In this document: positions 25,101 to 39,500 of the stretch, in pieces
Layout: each line of letters begins with the position of its first letter
Numbering within the stretch: the first letter of the stretch is position 1
Notes under the pieces: model-generated
Database searches by the model: none
The model's input: the letters and a program-made list of their open reading frames with translations, nothing else
What the model was told of the DNA's origin: nothing
Translations under genes and position numbers: made by a program
NCBI GenBank assembly: GCA_036768485.1
Contig: JAVLUZ010000145.1
Coordinates: 22,353,522 to 22,417,521 of the forward strand
Source: Mermis nigrescens
Lineage: Eukaryota; Nematoda; Enoplea; Mermithida; Mermithidae
Direction of reading: 5' to 3'
DNA length: 64,000 nucleotides

Positions 25101-28100
25101 TTTATCTTCGTTTTTGAGCATTCCAGAAACCTAATTTTTTCCTGGAGTCTAGAATTTTTTAAAGGATCAAATGTGAGACGTCACGTAGGCGCGTTTATTT
25201 ACATCCAACAGTGATGTAAAAGTAGTTTACACTCATTGTTTATATGTCCTCAGACCATTGTAGAGACATAATTTTTTCATGAATGTTGATCATAATATCC
25301 GAGTAATTTTTTACACTGCATGTTAGCCTTTGTTCTAGAGCATTGCAAAAACCGAAATTTTTCCTAAAATTTACAGGGAATGAAATATATACGTCAGTTG
25401 GGCGCGCTTGCTTACACTCAGCAGTATTGCAAAGTGGTTTAAACCTAATGTTTATTGTCTTTAAAACATTATGGAGACTCATTTTTCCATAATTGTTGAA
25501 AGTAATATCGGAGCAATATCAAAATTACGAATCCGACTGAAATATTCTTTACGCTATGTGTTTGTGTAAAGTTTACATTACGTGTTAACTTTAATTCGAT
25601 AGACTTGCAGAGACTTTGTAACTGAAGTCAAGAAATTTTCAAGGATTCATATGTGAGACATCAATTAAGTGAGTTTGTTTACCCTCAAAAGTAATCTAAA
25701 GTGATTTAAAAATTATGTTCAAGTGTCCTTAGATCATTGAAGAGATGTAATTTTGTCTTAAATGGGTTGCATTAAAGTTAAATCCTTCTTAGCCGTGTTT
25801 ATAATATGTTTCACAAAATCTTGCACATGGAGAGCTTTATCGTTTAATTGATGTAAATTGCCTGCAAAAGTGGTTTAAAATGAACCAGCAATCACACTAC
25901 TGTGCACAGAAGTCGACAAAGATATGCAGCTTTATTGTAATCATGTACATTAATAAGCCGTAAACTGTTAGTATTCTCTACACCTAGTAGTTGTGTAAAG
26001 TTTGCACTATTCATTTGTTGTTAATATGTAGTCTATACTACAAATTTATTTTACTACCAAATCGAAGCGTTAGTGTTCCTTACATTTGATATTTGCGTGA
26101 AGTTTTTGAATTTTTGCCGAAAAACTTTGCCTTCTAATTTACCAACATCCCGCCTTTTCCATTTTCTTAAAGTTTAAAATCTTTTATAAGTCTCTTAATA
26201 ATTTAATAGTAGGTTTTAACTTTAAGTTTCTCTTGGTTTACAACTCTCGCTTAGCAAGCTCATTTTTCAAAACTTTTTCATAGTGATCAGATTAGTCGCG
26301 TTTAGTTTTGAATTGGTGGACGGTCGTTATTTTATTACTCGGCTTAAATAAACCAAGTGACTATCTTTTGATTATTTTCTTTATCGCAAATTCAAACACT
26401 CCAATTTTCAATTTTCAAATTGAAAATTGGATCAATTTATTGACCCAATTTTCAATTTGAAAATTGATCCAATTTTCAATTTGAAAATTGAAAATTGGGT
26501 GTTTTCAATTTCAAAAGCCACAACACATTGTGCTTGTGTATTGATTGAGTGAGGATTTGCAATGTGAATTCGTTGGTTAAATATTTGTGCTTGATTATAA
26601 GTGAACTGCACATTAAGAAGAAATAACTTAATGTAGTTTTAATTTGAAAATGGATGGTGTCAATAAGGTTGTCTTCTTTAAAAAGGATAATGCTGATGTT
26701 AAGAACAATATTGTTTTCCGCGTTCTTGGACTGTTGTCATTATTGTGGCATGTTACTGATTGTGTTTACTAACTGATTTACTGAAATCACGCTAATTAAA
26801 AGTAGTGTACTAGCAAAGAAAAATGCTCCGATGGAACAAAAAAGATGAATATACTTGGAATTGTGGATTATTATGGATGTAGAAGGAGGGGACTAGGAAA
26901 AATCTACCTAAAGTCGGAAAATCTGCTAAAAATCACACTTTCTCTAAGCAACGCAAAAAATTGATGTATATTCTGCGGCCTCTAAAAAAGTGTCTTTTTT
27001 AAATAATGTTCGAAGTTTCAGATAAGAGTGTATAAACGAAATCTATCAAGGTTACTTTTTTAAATTGCTGGCACCTGATTGATAGAAAACGAAGAGGTAT
27101 TGTATTTAAAGTTGTTTTATTTTGTTATGAGCATTATAGCAAGCAAAGCAGGAGCCGATTGATTGGTGCACACAATCGTTTGGGGCATGCTAGTGTATCT
27201 ACATTTAGTCTGTTTCAAGTCAACTTACGCGTTTCCTACTGTTTTAAACCAACCATGTCTTCAATTGTCTTCGATCTTTGCTATTTCATTCAATTGGTTT
27301 GGAAGACTGTTAGTTTACTTAATATCATTTCCCATAGCTACTGCATAGCTAACGTGCTGCTGTTTCAATCATTGTTATGGTTGAATATTTATTTTAATCT
27401 GTTGGCCGCAGAATATACATCGATTTTTTGCGTTGCTTAGAGAAAGTGTGATTTTTAGCAGATTTTCCGACTTTGGGTAGATTTTTCCTAGTCCCCTCCT
27501 TTTACATCTATAATAATCCACAATTCCAAGTATATTCATCTTTTTTGTTCCATCGGAGCATTTTTCTTTGCTAGTATGTAATATGAAAATAACTTTGTGT
27601 TACAAGAATTAAATTGTTTGATGCAGAATTGAATGGTTTGCGTCCGCAAGATGATATTTTAATACTTTTTCTGTCTCATCTAGAGGTCACTTCTCAGAGC
27701 CGGTCTATATTTTTGTGTTAACTGACACCCTGCACATAAGGTGGTATTCAATAATCTTCTATAAATTTTACTCAGCCTTCATTTGACACGTTGCGTTTTC
27801 TTGTACTCAATTATCCAAGGCCACTTTTAACACTTTTCGCACTAAAATAATAATGTGAAGTTTTCCTGTTTACACAATGTATTTTGCTCGTATACATTCG
27901 TTCGCATATTCCTAGAAATGATAAAAATCGATCTTGCGATTTTGATGGCGTAACGACCTTACATGCACAGTATTGGGGTTTTTTGAGGGGATGAAACCAA
28001 AAATTTTTTAACATATCTTTTTGGAGCTTGCGAACGAGAAATATGTATGATAGTACCATTTTTAGGCATTTCTGACAATGCTGTTTCTTTACAGAACATA

Positions 28101-30521
28101 CGAATAAAAAACAGTTACGTAAAAATATCGAAAAAATTCGAGTATATTGAACAAATATATTCAAAAGAGGAGTATCTGGCGCACAGCACCGGAAATATAA
28201 CATTTTGAGCCAAAAGGTCGCTAAAAACGCTTAAAACGACACTTTTCCTACTATTTTTTGAAAAATCCGGAATTCCGGAGGGCTTCCAAAACATGTACGT
28301 TGACGACGACATTACAAGTAAATCGTCGTAGGATGAAAGAGATTCATTCAACTCGACAAAAGTTGTTGACTGGATATAAAGGCTGAACTGGCAGATAAAG
28401 GAAAATGAACAAGTCAAAAATCGTATGAAACAAAAAAGCTTAATTACTCATCTTTAGCTGAGCAAGCAGTTCACGAAAGAATAACAATTACGTTGTGCCT
28501 TAGAAGTGCATACATAATAGCATTATCAAGGCATATGCGCTGCACAAGTACAAAAACCATTCAATGATTCGCACGAACATTTCAGCACTATATAATCCTA
28601 CTTCTCTAGGACCTATGGCAAACCCTGCGAAGCCAGGAGAGTTACTTAAACCTATTAGATCTGGTGTGCCTAGGTCTGCATCTGATGGGGCTTGGATTAT
28701 ACTATCCCTTGACCTATAACAATTTTTTTAATGTAAGAAAAGGCAGTAAAGAAGGAAAAATTGCGTCTTTTTGTTAGAAAATCTTCAAATTTTCGGAAGT
28801 AACTATTTTTCATACATAACTTATCTATTAGTGTGACCAAAAACGACACTTTCTACTGCCTATTATTAGAAAATTTTTTCGTTACGTTCGAATTTTATGA
28901 TATCAATTGTATTTTAGTATGAACGTGCGGTTTTTATTAGCTTCCTAACAGAGTTTCCGAGATGCCTATAAAAATAATTTATTCCCGCCTTGGACATGCC
29001 CAGCGTGGGAATTCTGGGGAAAGGGGGAAGGGTGAAATTTAGGAGTCCCTTTTTATGGGCTTAAAAAGGATATGTGTCACAAATATCGTTTTACGGCGTT
29101 TCCTGAAGATGCTCTATATTTTTTAGAGCGTAAAAATATAAAAGAATTGAATTTTCCAGAAAATTGCGAATTTTGGTGCGTGAAAAGATTGGGGGAGGGG
29201 AATTTTAACTTTTCTGCTGGATGAAACCCCTGAAGATTATCTATGGTCCGCTCTTTTTGTAAGGTGAATTTTGGATCAGGCCTGTTCGTATATATAATTA
29301 TTATGATTTTTCCCCACTTCTTCTCTTTCAGTCCTGCTATAATTTTAATTTTAATAATTTCGGTCGAGCAGAAAAGTTCACTCATGAATCTTAGTAATGC
29401 TATTACCATAGTTGCAGTTTGGCCGATTTTTAGGTCGGATGGCCTGGGATCAGCAGAGAGCTTTTTTGATAAAAATGGCCTAAAAATTTAGTATGAGTGT
29501 CTAACTTAAAATACTATGATAAATGACAATTTTGATTAATTGTAAACTCCCTTGCAAAAAGTTTTGATTTCTCTTTGTTTTTGGCTTTGCCTTATTTTCA
29601 GCAGGGAGTGTTGCCATCTCAACCCTCCATCCCATTGCATGCTTAGTAATTCAGTGGGCTCTTTGAATAATTATCGCGTTTTACAAAACGATTGCATATC
29701 TATGTGAAAATCAATCACATTTTTCGCTGGGATGCAAAATATCTTACCGTGTGCATAGATGAAATAAACCTAGTTTTTATGCTGTTTACTAGTATGATTC
29801 GTTTCGTCTAAAGTTGGTCATGTTATGGTTGAAGTGACTGCGCGTAAACTTTGGCGCGCTGGTTTCGTCGCGAAATTTCTACTTTTTATGTCGCGTATGA
29901 CCGTGTTACCTATTCGTTTTCAATACTTTTCTTTCATTATGCGAGTAACATAGACCGCAAAATGTAATTCGGGCGCATGTTTTAAAACGAATTGGTGAGA
30001 GCACAGGGACGAGATAATGTGAATATTTAAAAAGTGTTATGTGCAATATTGAAGAATACTTGCTCGTTTTAGATGCTGACTTACATTAAATTAATAAAAA
30101 ACGTGACATGCTGAACATTAGTTGCAAATATTTGAATATTGATTGAAAATTTTCAGTGACTTGTGATCTGATCATTTTTTGGTAATTTCGACAATATCAT
30201 CATATGTAGGTCAAACTTCTGAGGGTGAAGGCTTATTTGAGAATGAAATTTTAAATTTTACTGATTTTTTATGTAAAAGTGATTAATTTTAATTAATGCG
30301 AGCTAGCAGAAACATGTCTACTGCCGCAGTGGCGTTTTTGCATCGCATGTCTCACGTTCAAGTCCAGATCTAGAAAGCTGCATTATTTTGAATGCAATTG
30401 CATACTTTTATAGGTACATAAAAGTTATGAGTGTGTTCATCGCACCATACGAGTAAAACAAACTAAAATAAAATGCAAGTAGGTATGAATTAATCTACAC
30501 ACACAAACGCACACACACATA

Positions 30522-30564
<43 letters not shown>

Positions 30565-33500
30565 CTGCTTGCAGGTTTAATCAGCATATTTAAAATTATT
30601 TTTATATACGAGTATATGCATGTACTAAGCTGAGCTGTCGAATAAAAAATTTTCTTCAATCTAGTTAACAACTTATTTGTCTCGTCTAATTCTTTTAAAA
30701 TATAAAATTTATTTTTTTGTCACTTCACCTTCGCTTCTCTAAGCAGAGGGAAACACTCTGTCACCTTACCTATGCACAAAATGATAAGTTCACAATGCAA
30801 GATAGTATTGATCGGTTTTTCTTTCTTGGTTTCTGATTTTTTCTTTTAAGATCTAAAAACTATGAAATATATGTTTGCTCAATCCAAGCTACGTCTGAAA
30901 CTTACTCGATAATCATACATGTAACGGCTGGAAATTACCGGAGTCCCCCGGTTATTTTTAGGGAGGGGGTGAATAATCTTCAATTTTCGGCTGAAAACGA
31001 CCAAAAAAATAAAAACGACCACAAAAACGCAAGTTTTTTCCGAAAATTGGGGAATAAAAATAATTCTTGAGCGATTATTCACTGGACTGATATTCAAACT
31101 ATCTCGTTTACTGTTTTTTGTTTTTGTTGTTTTTGTTTTTCATACTTTTAGAGCGATTGGCGTGCCTGAGCTCCGTAAAGTGAAAGTATTTAATCCTGGA
31201 AAGATTTCCATAAGATTTGAAGCTATATCAGGTAGCACGGTACATTTTCACTGCTCATTTTTTGAACGGAAAACCATCGAAGCCGGTGAATCAACAACGT
31301 TCGATGTTGTCTTTTTGCCTCGTCAAGAGGGCGACATTGACAATACTTTGGTGTTGCATTCGTCGGCTGGTATCTTTTATTACAGGGTATATCAGCTGAG
31401 CATATATAAACTGCGCTTAACTGCGACTTTTCATGCAATCCAATGAATTCTGCGGATTTTTGACAGTCATTTATTGATTTGAAATAATCCAGAGTGATGA
31501 ATTTCTTGCTTTTATAAGAACTGAATGGATTGTGTGTATCTAAATATTTGCAATATTCAAAATAGCTTTTACTCGTTCTATCATACTTGGGCATAGGATG
31601 TGAGTGCATGCATAGTGAATAAATCTTAACAAATCCGGTATTGTCAGAAGATTTTGGGAAAATGAGATGCGCTGCTGGAAAAATTCTGAGCTTAACATTA
31701 AAATCTAATTTATTTTTTCATATTTTCAATCAAATTAGTCAATTTACCACAAAATGTTTTTTTTAATAAACTTTTAACATTTATTCATAAATCGTCATTT
31801 ACCGAATTTGAAATTGAATTTAATCGCTGTTTTATCAAAAATGACATTTAAAAGGGCTAAAAAAGATGGTCTAGCCTGACCCCTGTCTCGGGAGCCCAGG
31901 CCTTGGCTTCAATGCGAGAACCGAGACCTAAGAATTGAGACCATTTTTTGCATTTGCTCTGAAATTCGACACTGATTTAGCTGACATGGACTTTTTTAAT
32001 TGGGTAGAAAAGTTACGAGATCATGATAAAATTAATAGAGCTGTTCCGAGGCCTGGTTTAGGGCCGGGGTCAAAGCGGCTCTGATGCCGGCACCTGAGAA
32101 TTAAGAAGTTTAAAATTTAAAATTTACGAAATTTAACACCAATACCAGCATTAGGTTGTGTGTGCAATCTTTTTTTCAATTTTTCTTTAGATCTGACGAA
32201 TTATTTTAAACGAACTAAGACATTAAAAAAGCTGTTGGAATTCAGACTTATTCTAATCAATTAAGTGAACAAGTTTTCGCCCAACAACAAGCATTGTTGA
32301 GTATTGTCGAGTTATAACATCCAGCCGCAGTAGATGCTTGCGATCAGTCTCAAATCCAGGATCCGGCCAAGGGGGACCCAACATAAATTAGTCTATATCT
32401 CGGAAAATTCGTAGGGATAGTTCGCAGAAGCCTAATTTTTCGGCATGCCCTAACCATTAAAATCATAAAATTCAAAATTTTCCAACAAAAAAAATTTTTG
32501 CTGCTCAAAAGGCTATAAAAAGAGTCATTTTTTGGTCGCGCTTTGTACCAAAGTTATGGTAAATACTTCATATTCGGCACGAAGCGCCGAAAGTTTGAAG
32601 ATTTTGTGACAAAGACATGTGATTTTTCATCTTTACGTGCATTATCTTACCTTTCAAATATTTTCCCGGCCAAGGGAGGCGGCCGGCCCCTGCCCCCAAG
32701 GCCGTGTTTAGGGTTATAGCGGCTCTGGGTGAAACTGCTTTTAGCGGCCCTCAAAAATTCTCATGTTCTACACAGCGACCATGCATGTACACCATAGAAA
32801 TTCTAGAGGGATAAACAACAACATTTATTTGAGGTACATATATTTTTGGACTAACAAATGATTGATGCGCGTTACAAATACGCTTTATCGACGTTTATGA
32901 CAACGCTTTTTCTTTCTGAGAAGCTGAGAAATAAAAAAAACAATTGCGAAAAATTTAATCAAATGGAACAAAATATGGTTCAAAACAAATATCATGCTCG
33001 AAGCGCCGAAAAAATTGGTACTTTTAAGTCAAAAAGGTGCTAAAAGTGTCCAGAACAGCACGCTTTCTTAGTTTTCCCGAAAAACAAAAAATTAGGGAAA
33101 GAGCGTTAGCCAGCTTTTTTGCAGGGGCCAGTAGGCATTCTACGGGGATCAAACCGTATGACAGTGACCCATTTTTATTGACGTAGATACATCATAAATA
33201 ATTTTTCTGGATTTTTACCGATGAAATGCATTGAAACTAGAGAATGCTAAAACTTATGTATTTTTTGCCCTATAAAATCTTATGCATTGTACGGAAGGGT
33301 TTTAAAAATTTCGTGCGAGCCTTAAAATCTTTCTCCCATATAAAAAAACACTGAAGTGTGCACAGCAAAACATCAAGGTTAATTAATTTAACGAAGAGTA
33401 GATATACAACTTTTTACAGGAGATAAAACGAATGCTAGAGCTCGACCATGGGCCAGCTTCTTTCAGGCTTTGAGAAAAATTTAGAAATTTATTAAAATTT

Positions 33501-36500
33501 CATAGAAGGTGTTTTGAATATTAAGCAAATTTATAGAAAATTAGAATGGTGTGCGGGATCTGACCGGAATGATCATGAATGTTGTACATAGTGTGTCAAC
33601 ATAAGAAAAGCAGGTTTTAAATGTAATTCGCCTATTCATACATTGATTCGTGCGTGACTTCATATAACTATCCGCGAGGGTGCCTATTTATGTAGTACAC
33701 ATATTCTGAAAAAGTTCATAGTTATATATATTTAGTTTACCAAATAACGAATGCCTCGAGCCTAAAATCTAAGTCAGAATAAATGTTAGCTCATTTGTCA
33801 CATTAGGGCCGCTAACAGATTCTTTCACATTCTCTGGAATTTTTTAGCGGCCCTCATTTTTAGCGGCCCTGGGCGGCCGCCTGGCTCGCCCCCTAAGCTC
33901 GGATAGGCCTGCTTCCCTTGAATACGGCCCTACTTGCGATCACCACCAAATTGAGAAATAAATGCTTTCATAGATGCAAACGGTCAAAAGTTCTGGGAGT
34001 GCGATAAACCGAGTTTCCTTGGGGTGAGGGGCGTAAACGATTGATTTTTACCGCTATTTATGGCGCTGAAATCATGAGTTTTCATTGATTTTTGGAATAT
34101 TTTTTCCGTTCCTTACCCCCCCCCCCCCGTCAAAACCCGTAAAAATGCTTTAATTCGTGATATTTTAGTCTTCTCTTGAATATTCGTGATTAACTGCATG
34201 AAAACAAATGATAATAAGAATGACGGAATGACTTGGTCTATCAAATATGCACAAAATAATGGACAAAAAGTATCCGAATGAATGAATGGACAGAGTACTA
34301 CTCGGAATATACTTCAGGTTATAGTGCTGGGCATCGTTTGGCGCTCTTTTATAGTTACATACAACAGTAGGTCTTGGTCCGCAAATGGCCTGAGGGAGGT
34401 ATGCATTTCAAAAGTTGTGGTAGGGGATACCTTTCATACCTTTCAGAGTGCATGTGTGAATAATTTCATAATATGCTTCGTGCAATTCTTTAGTAAGTCG
34501 GTTTGATTCCAACGGTATCCACTTGCATAGCTGAAAAAGTAAAAAATATATGAAGAAAGTTGCAATTGAATTATAAACAACATGCAAGTATTTATCCTGA
34601 GAGTAATTCATACATGTAACGGCTCGAAATTTCGGATGGATGGGGGCCCTCGGCGAGTTTTAGAATAGGGGTGGTTTAACAACATTTTTGGCCAAAAATA
34701 GCTTTACGTAGAAAAGACCAGAAAACGGAAGTTTTCTCCAAAAATGGGGGGTAAGGGTCAAAACTTTTTTTGGCTTTGGGGGATGGCGGGCGACCAAGTT
34801 CGGGTGGGGGGATTTTCCCACCCCTGTTACACGCATGCCTGGCCTGAATTCCCTCACCTTTTTACGCTTTATAAACAGGTTTCCGGCAGAGGCGCTCCGA
34901 ATCCATACCGTCTCAGGCCATTCGTTGGCGCTCGTATCCCGCTAAATGCTTCCTTCGTTCAGTCGGTAGACATTTACAATCCGCATTCAACTACTCTAAA
35001 AGTTACCGAGATATATTCAAGTGGCGGCGATTTGCATTTACAACTGCCGGACGAATCACGGGATACGTCCGAATCCGTTTGGGAAATTACGAACGAAAAA
35101 TAATGCCTATTTTATTGTATTTATTATTGTTATTATACCTAATTTAATTTCTATTATTGTTATTACCTAATTTAATTTCTTTACGAGAAGGATAATGGGT
35201 CGTTGAGCTGAAAATGGAGAAATGCGTGTTTTTTACTTTAAAATGGGGGAAAATTTAATTTTCGGTTAGGCAACGAAATAAAAATCTAAGGAAGCCTGAA
35301 AAAAGTCGAAGTTCGAAAATGAAAAAATCTTCAATTTTTGGGTGAACGAATGACCGCGGATGTAAGACATCCCACACTCAGCTAAGGAAATTTTGAATGT
35401 ATATTGAATTTTTGTCTCAATTCCGTAGCATAAAGTACTCATCTAACAATGCGCCAGATGGGCGCCTATTTTAATTTTCAACTGAATTTCTTTTAGTTTT
35501 TTAAATTCTTATTTGCATATATTGTCAGTTTGAAAGGAAGTTAAAGTTAATAAAAATATTTAGTAGTTTATCGTCTCCTTTCAATCAGTTGCCAAATCTT
35601 TCGTCGTCAAAAGTGCTAAAACAGGCTTTGAAAAGACCTACTTGAAAGTCTTTTTTGTTACCAATTTTGGTCGACTCATATAGACGTTCGGCTTGCAAAA
35701 AGAATATAGACGCCAAATCAGCTCGTCAACGATTTGGCATTTCGCTTACATTCACTGCGTTTTGCTACAAGACTCTTTGCATATACGTACATGTGCACAG
35801 GCCCGTATCAAGGATTCGGCCGTAGGGGGCGGCGGACATACCTGGGCATGGGGGAAGGGTTTGGGGTTATGCACCCGCAAAAACCAAAATACCCTCCCAG
35901 AATTCAATTTTTGAATTTTATTTTTTTCTCAATTTTTGATGCCAATGGATAGTGCTCGATGAGAAACGTTGAAAAATAGTGTTTTTTCGCCATACCATCA
36001 ATTTTAAGACCATTTTTTGACCTGTGAAAAAATCTTGCATTCCCCTCAAAACTTTGGTGACGCCCACCTATGGCGGCGGACCGTTTATTAGGTGGTCTAT
36101 ATCTCGGGAAATTAGTCGGGATAGCTCGTAAAAACCGCATTTTTCGACGTTTTCCTATATGTTTTATCCATTAAGATTATAATTTGATCTTTTCGAAAAA
36201 CAATTTTTGCACTCGAAAGGCTGTAAAAAGTGTCTTTTTTGGTAGTGCTTGAGTCAAAATTATAGAAAACACTTCGTATGTAGGGCGAAGCGCCGAAAAT
36301 TTGAGGATTTTACGTCAATGGCATGTAATTTCTCCATCTTTTTGTATATTATCGTACCGTTCGAAAAATTTTTTCTGGCCAAGGGGGTGGATGTGTAGGG
36401 ATCTCTGGGAAAATCTGGAAGTTCTGTAATTTGCGACCCAAATGCTGCTTGAAGCAATGCTGTGGACTCCGTCCTCAGTTGATTAAACAATGAATTTTAC

Positions 36501-39500
36501 GATTTTTTTGCTAAACTCTAACACGGTTTTTTTATTTGGCAAATATTTTTTCCGGTGTACAAAGACTTTTTGGGACTGTATTTGTACATATACAAATATT
36601 TTTGGGAAGGCAAAAATTGTAAAAAGCTCCAAAATGCCTAAAAATTTTCGGCGCTTCACGTCGAAATGAGTGCCTATCTTATATATTTTTATAATGGCGG
36701 ACTTTAGATTGAAATTGGAAACACGTCCAATTTTTCGGCGTTTTGCCCCGTTTTGAGACAATTTTTAGTGTTTTTTGGCGTCAGAAACCCAAAAATTGAC
36801 TAATATACACTACAAAAGACAAAAGGTCGGAAAACCTGTTTACCACACTGAAATCGTACTGTATTAGATTACAGTACCCAAATATTTGCATGTTCAAAAT
36901 GTGCAAAGACTTTTGGGTACCAGATTTGTACATGTTCAAAGAGACCTTGTACAAAAAACCACTAAAGCTTACCCATAAACCGGCATTCAGAAAGCTGAAA
37001 GGATTTATATTACAAAATCAAAATATTTTTGAATTGTATAATAAGTGTTCTGCGACGTGTACTGTAGATTGTCGGAAGGAAATGACTCATTTTTTCTTGC
37101 ATTTCTGCGATTTTTACATCATTGGACGAAGTCATTTTGCAATTATTTTGGTTTCATTGATTTATATTTCGATTCTATCCACTTTTAGCATGTTTTATTT
37201 TCCTTTTATACATTTCGTGGGTAAATATTAAAGGAAATTCCACCGTACCGAACAAGAACCGTTGTGAAGGCTCGATTTATCGGTAGCAGAGAAAGAAACG
37301 CAACCGCTTACATTCGGATAAAAACTGATAGACCGGAAAAGCCGGCGCTTTTGGTTCCAGTCGAAGTCGAGGTTGTTGCCAAACCGGGTCTTTACGCCGC
37401 TAATCATTTAGATTTCGGTACAGTGGCCGAAAGGGACCATTCCAAGTGGCTCACCTTGAATATCTATAACACGTTGGACCGGGCAGTGCAGATTACGGTA
37501 CGATTTTATTAACTCTTCCTTATACATAATTTTTTTGGTCCTAAATTTTCAAAAATTCTAATTTTAAAAGTTTTGAAATATGGAGATTTCGAAATAAAAA
37601 TTTAATTAGGTGAAAAACGCGTTCATCGTAGTGGATATGAAGATAGCTCTAAAATGTTGAGTTGTCCGAGGATAAATATACTTATCGGCCCTCTTTATCC
37701 GTAATGCTCGGTCAGATGCATAAAGTTGCTGCACAGAAATCTGGATTGCGCGTTTACAGAAGACGCACTAGCAAATGTTTTTTTATCAAAATTTACGCTT
37801 CCCTGTTTTTTAATTTTATTTAGAGAAATACTTTAGGACAAGGAATCTAGAATTTTTACCTATCAGAATATGTTTACTCAATCGGAAACGGATATGTTTT
37901 CGGCACTTCGGGTACATACATATGATAAAACAATGATTTATTTATGTTTTTGTTTTCTTCTCGAATTGAGTACATTTTTTCGTCCATTTTTATTCTACTT
38001 ATAGTCCTCATCATCTGCTGTTTACAATGATTTTATAGTGCTTTTTATGTTTCAATATTAATGAGCTATGTACATCGTATCAGTATTTGGAGTAGTTTTT
38101 TGCAACCTTTTTCTTGACATCTATACACACTGCAGTAAGTTTTTATTTATTCTTATTTATAGCATAGTCGTTTTATATAGATATGGTTGGGATGGTCGGC
38201 GGAATCGCAATTCAGACACGGTCATAAGCTGCTAAAAGACGTGTTTTGCCATCAAGATGTCATTGCGACCTTTCTTCAACTTCTTTTCATTTCATTTTTG
38301 ACAGAAGAAGAAGATGGTTTAATTCATTTTTGAATTACGTTTTATTGCATAAAATCCTTGATTTGATTTCTGTCACGTTTTCTGCTAATAACCAATTCAC
38401 AACTTTGTAGAAAATAAGTGTCGTTGCTTACAGTAAACTGACTATGTAGCATCTGCTCATTTCGAAATATGGATAGCTAAATTACGTTTTCCATATTAAG
38501 CTCAAAACTTCCTGCAGCACCTTGCGTTGTTCCAAAATTGTCTCTCACAGTATCCGATTTTTCGAAACTTAGGCACCCATAGATGCACAGCTTGGCCGGT
38601 CTGGGGGTCGGTCAGTGAACTTTTTTGGGCCAAAATGACCTCAAAAACTAGTATAAATACTAGAATATCGTAAAACTGTGTTAATCTGCTCAATTTTAAA
38701 CACTTTTAGAAGAAAATTTTGAGTTTTCATACACTTTGGCCTTCGTTTTGCCTCATTTTCCTCAGAAAATATCTCATTATTTTATTCTGAGTCACATTAA
38801 TTTATACCCTTCTCATCCTTTTATGATAGTCGTTACGTAATGCTTTTTCGATGAAATCGTTATTTGTTTAATTTTTAGGGCATTGAAGTGGACATAGAGG
38901 CAATAAAAGTCAACTTTACACCGATAATGTTAGTGCCTAACTCTCGTACACCTAGCTTCGTCGCTGAATTAGCTTACTTTGGTATGGCGTGCTCAATTTT
39001 TAAATCTTAATTAACCTTCGAAAGCAACTTTCTTTCTTGATGTAAAATTAATGAAATTATTAATTTTTGATTGAAATTACTAACTTAAGTATGCAATGCA
39101 AGTTAAAGCGAATGCTGCAAATGGGGTATGATGTATGAGTATCGTTCCTTCAAAGTCTTAAGCATTTCTGTAATTTAATAAGAATCTCCATTCTTTTTGA
39201 TTAGCTATTATTTTATTGTAAAAGTCTTTATTTATGTTTTTAGTTCAGAAGTGATAAAAAATCATCATAAACAATCGCATTTATGAAAAAGACAAGCTTA
39301 CTTTTTGAAAAATGTTAACCCACTCCGTCTAAGTGTATCTAATTCACTAAAATAGATTGAAAATTTGAAGGATTATATAATGTAAGAGGGAGCAAATAAA
39401 GGTTAGGATATTTTATATAGAATGTGCGTAATTACATGAATAGTATAGCTTGACATGACATCTGAAAGACATATTGATTTCTTCTGATGCCATTGAATAT

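Noticed and set aside
26650..26772. 40-codon ATG frame with a hydrophobic segment, considered as a signal-peptide exon
   Set aside because: It lies between TMEM131 exons 4 and 5, so it cannot start the gene, and it has no partner exon or homology.
30300..30375. tRNA-like B box (GTTCAAGTCC) near 30353
   Set aside because: Neither a T stem, acceptor stem nor convincing A box can be paired around it.
36890..37231. 113-codon plus-strand open frame immediately before exon 7
   Set aside because: Its first part is the end of a MITE and the rest shows no homology; it overlaps the intron just before the acceptor.
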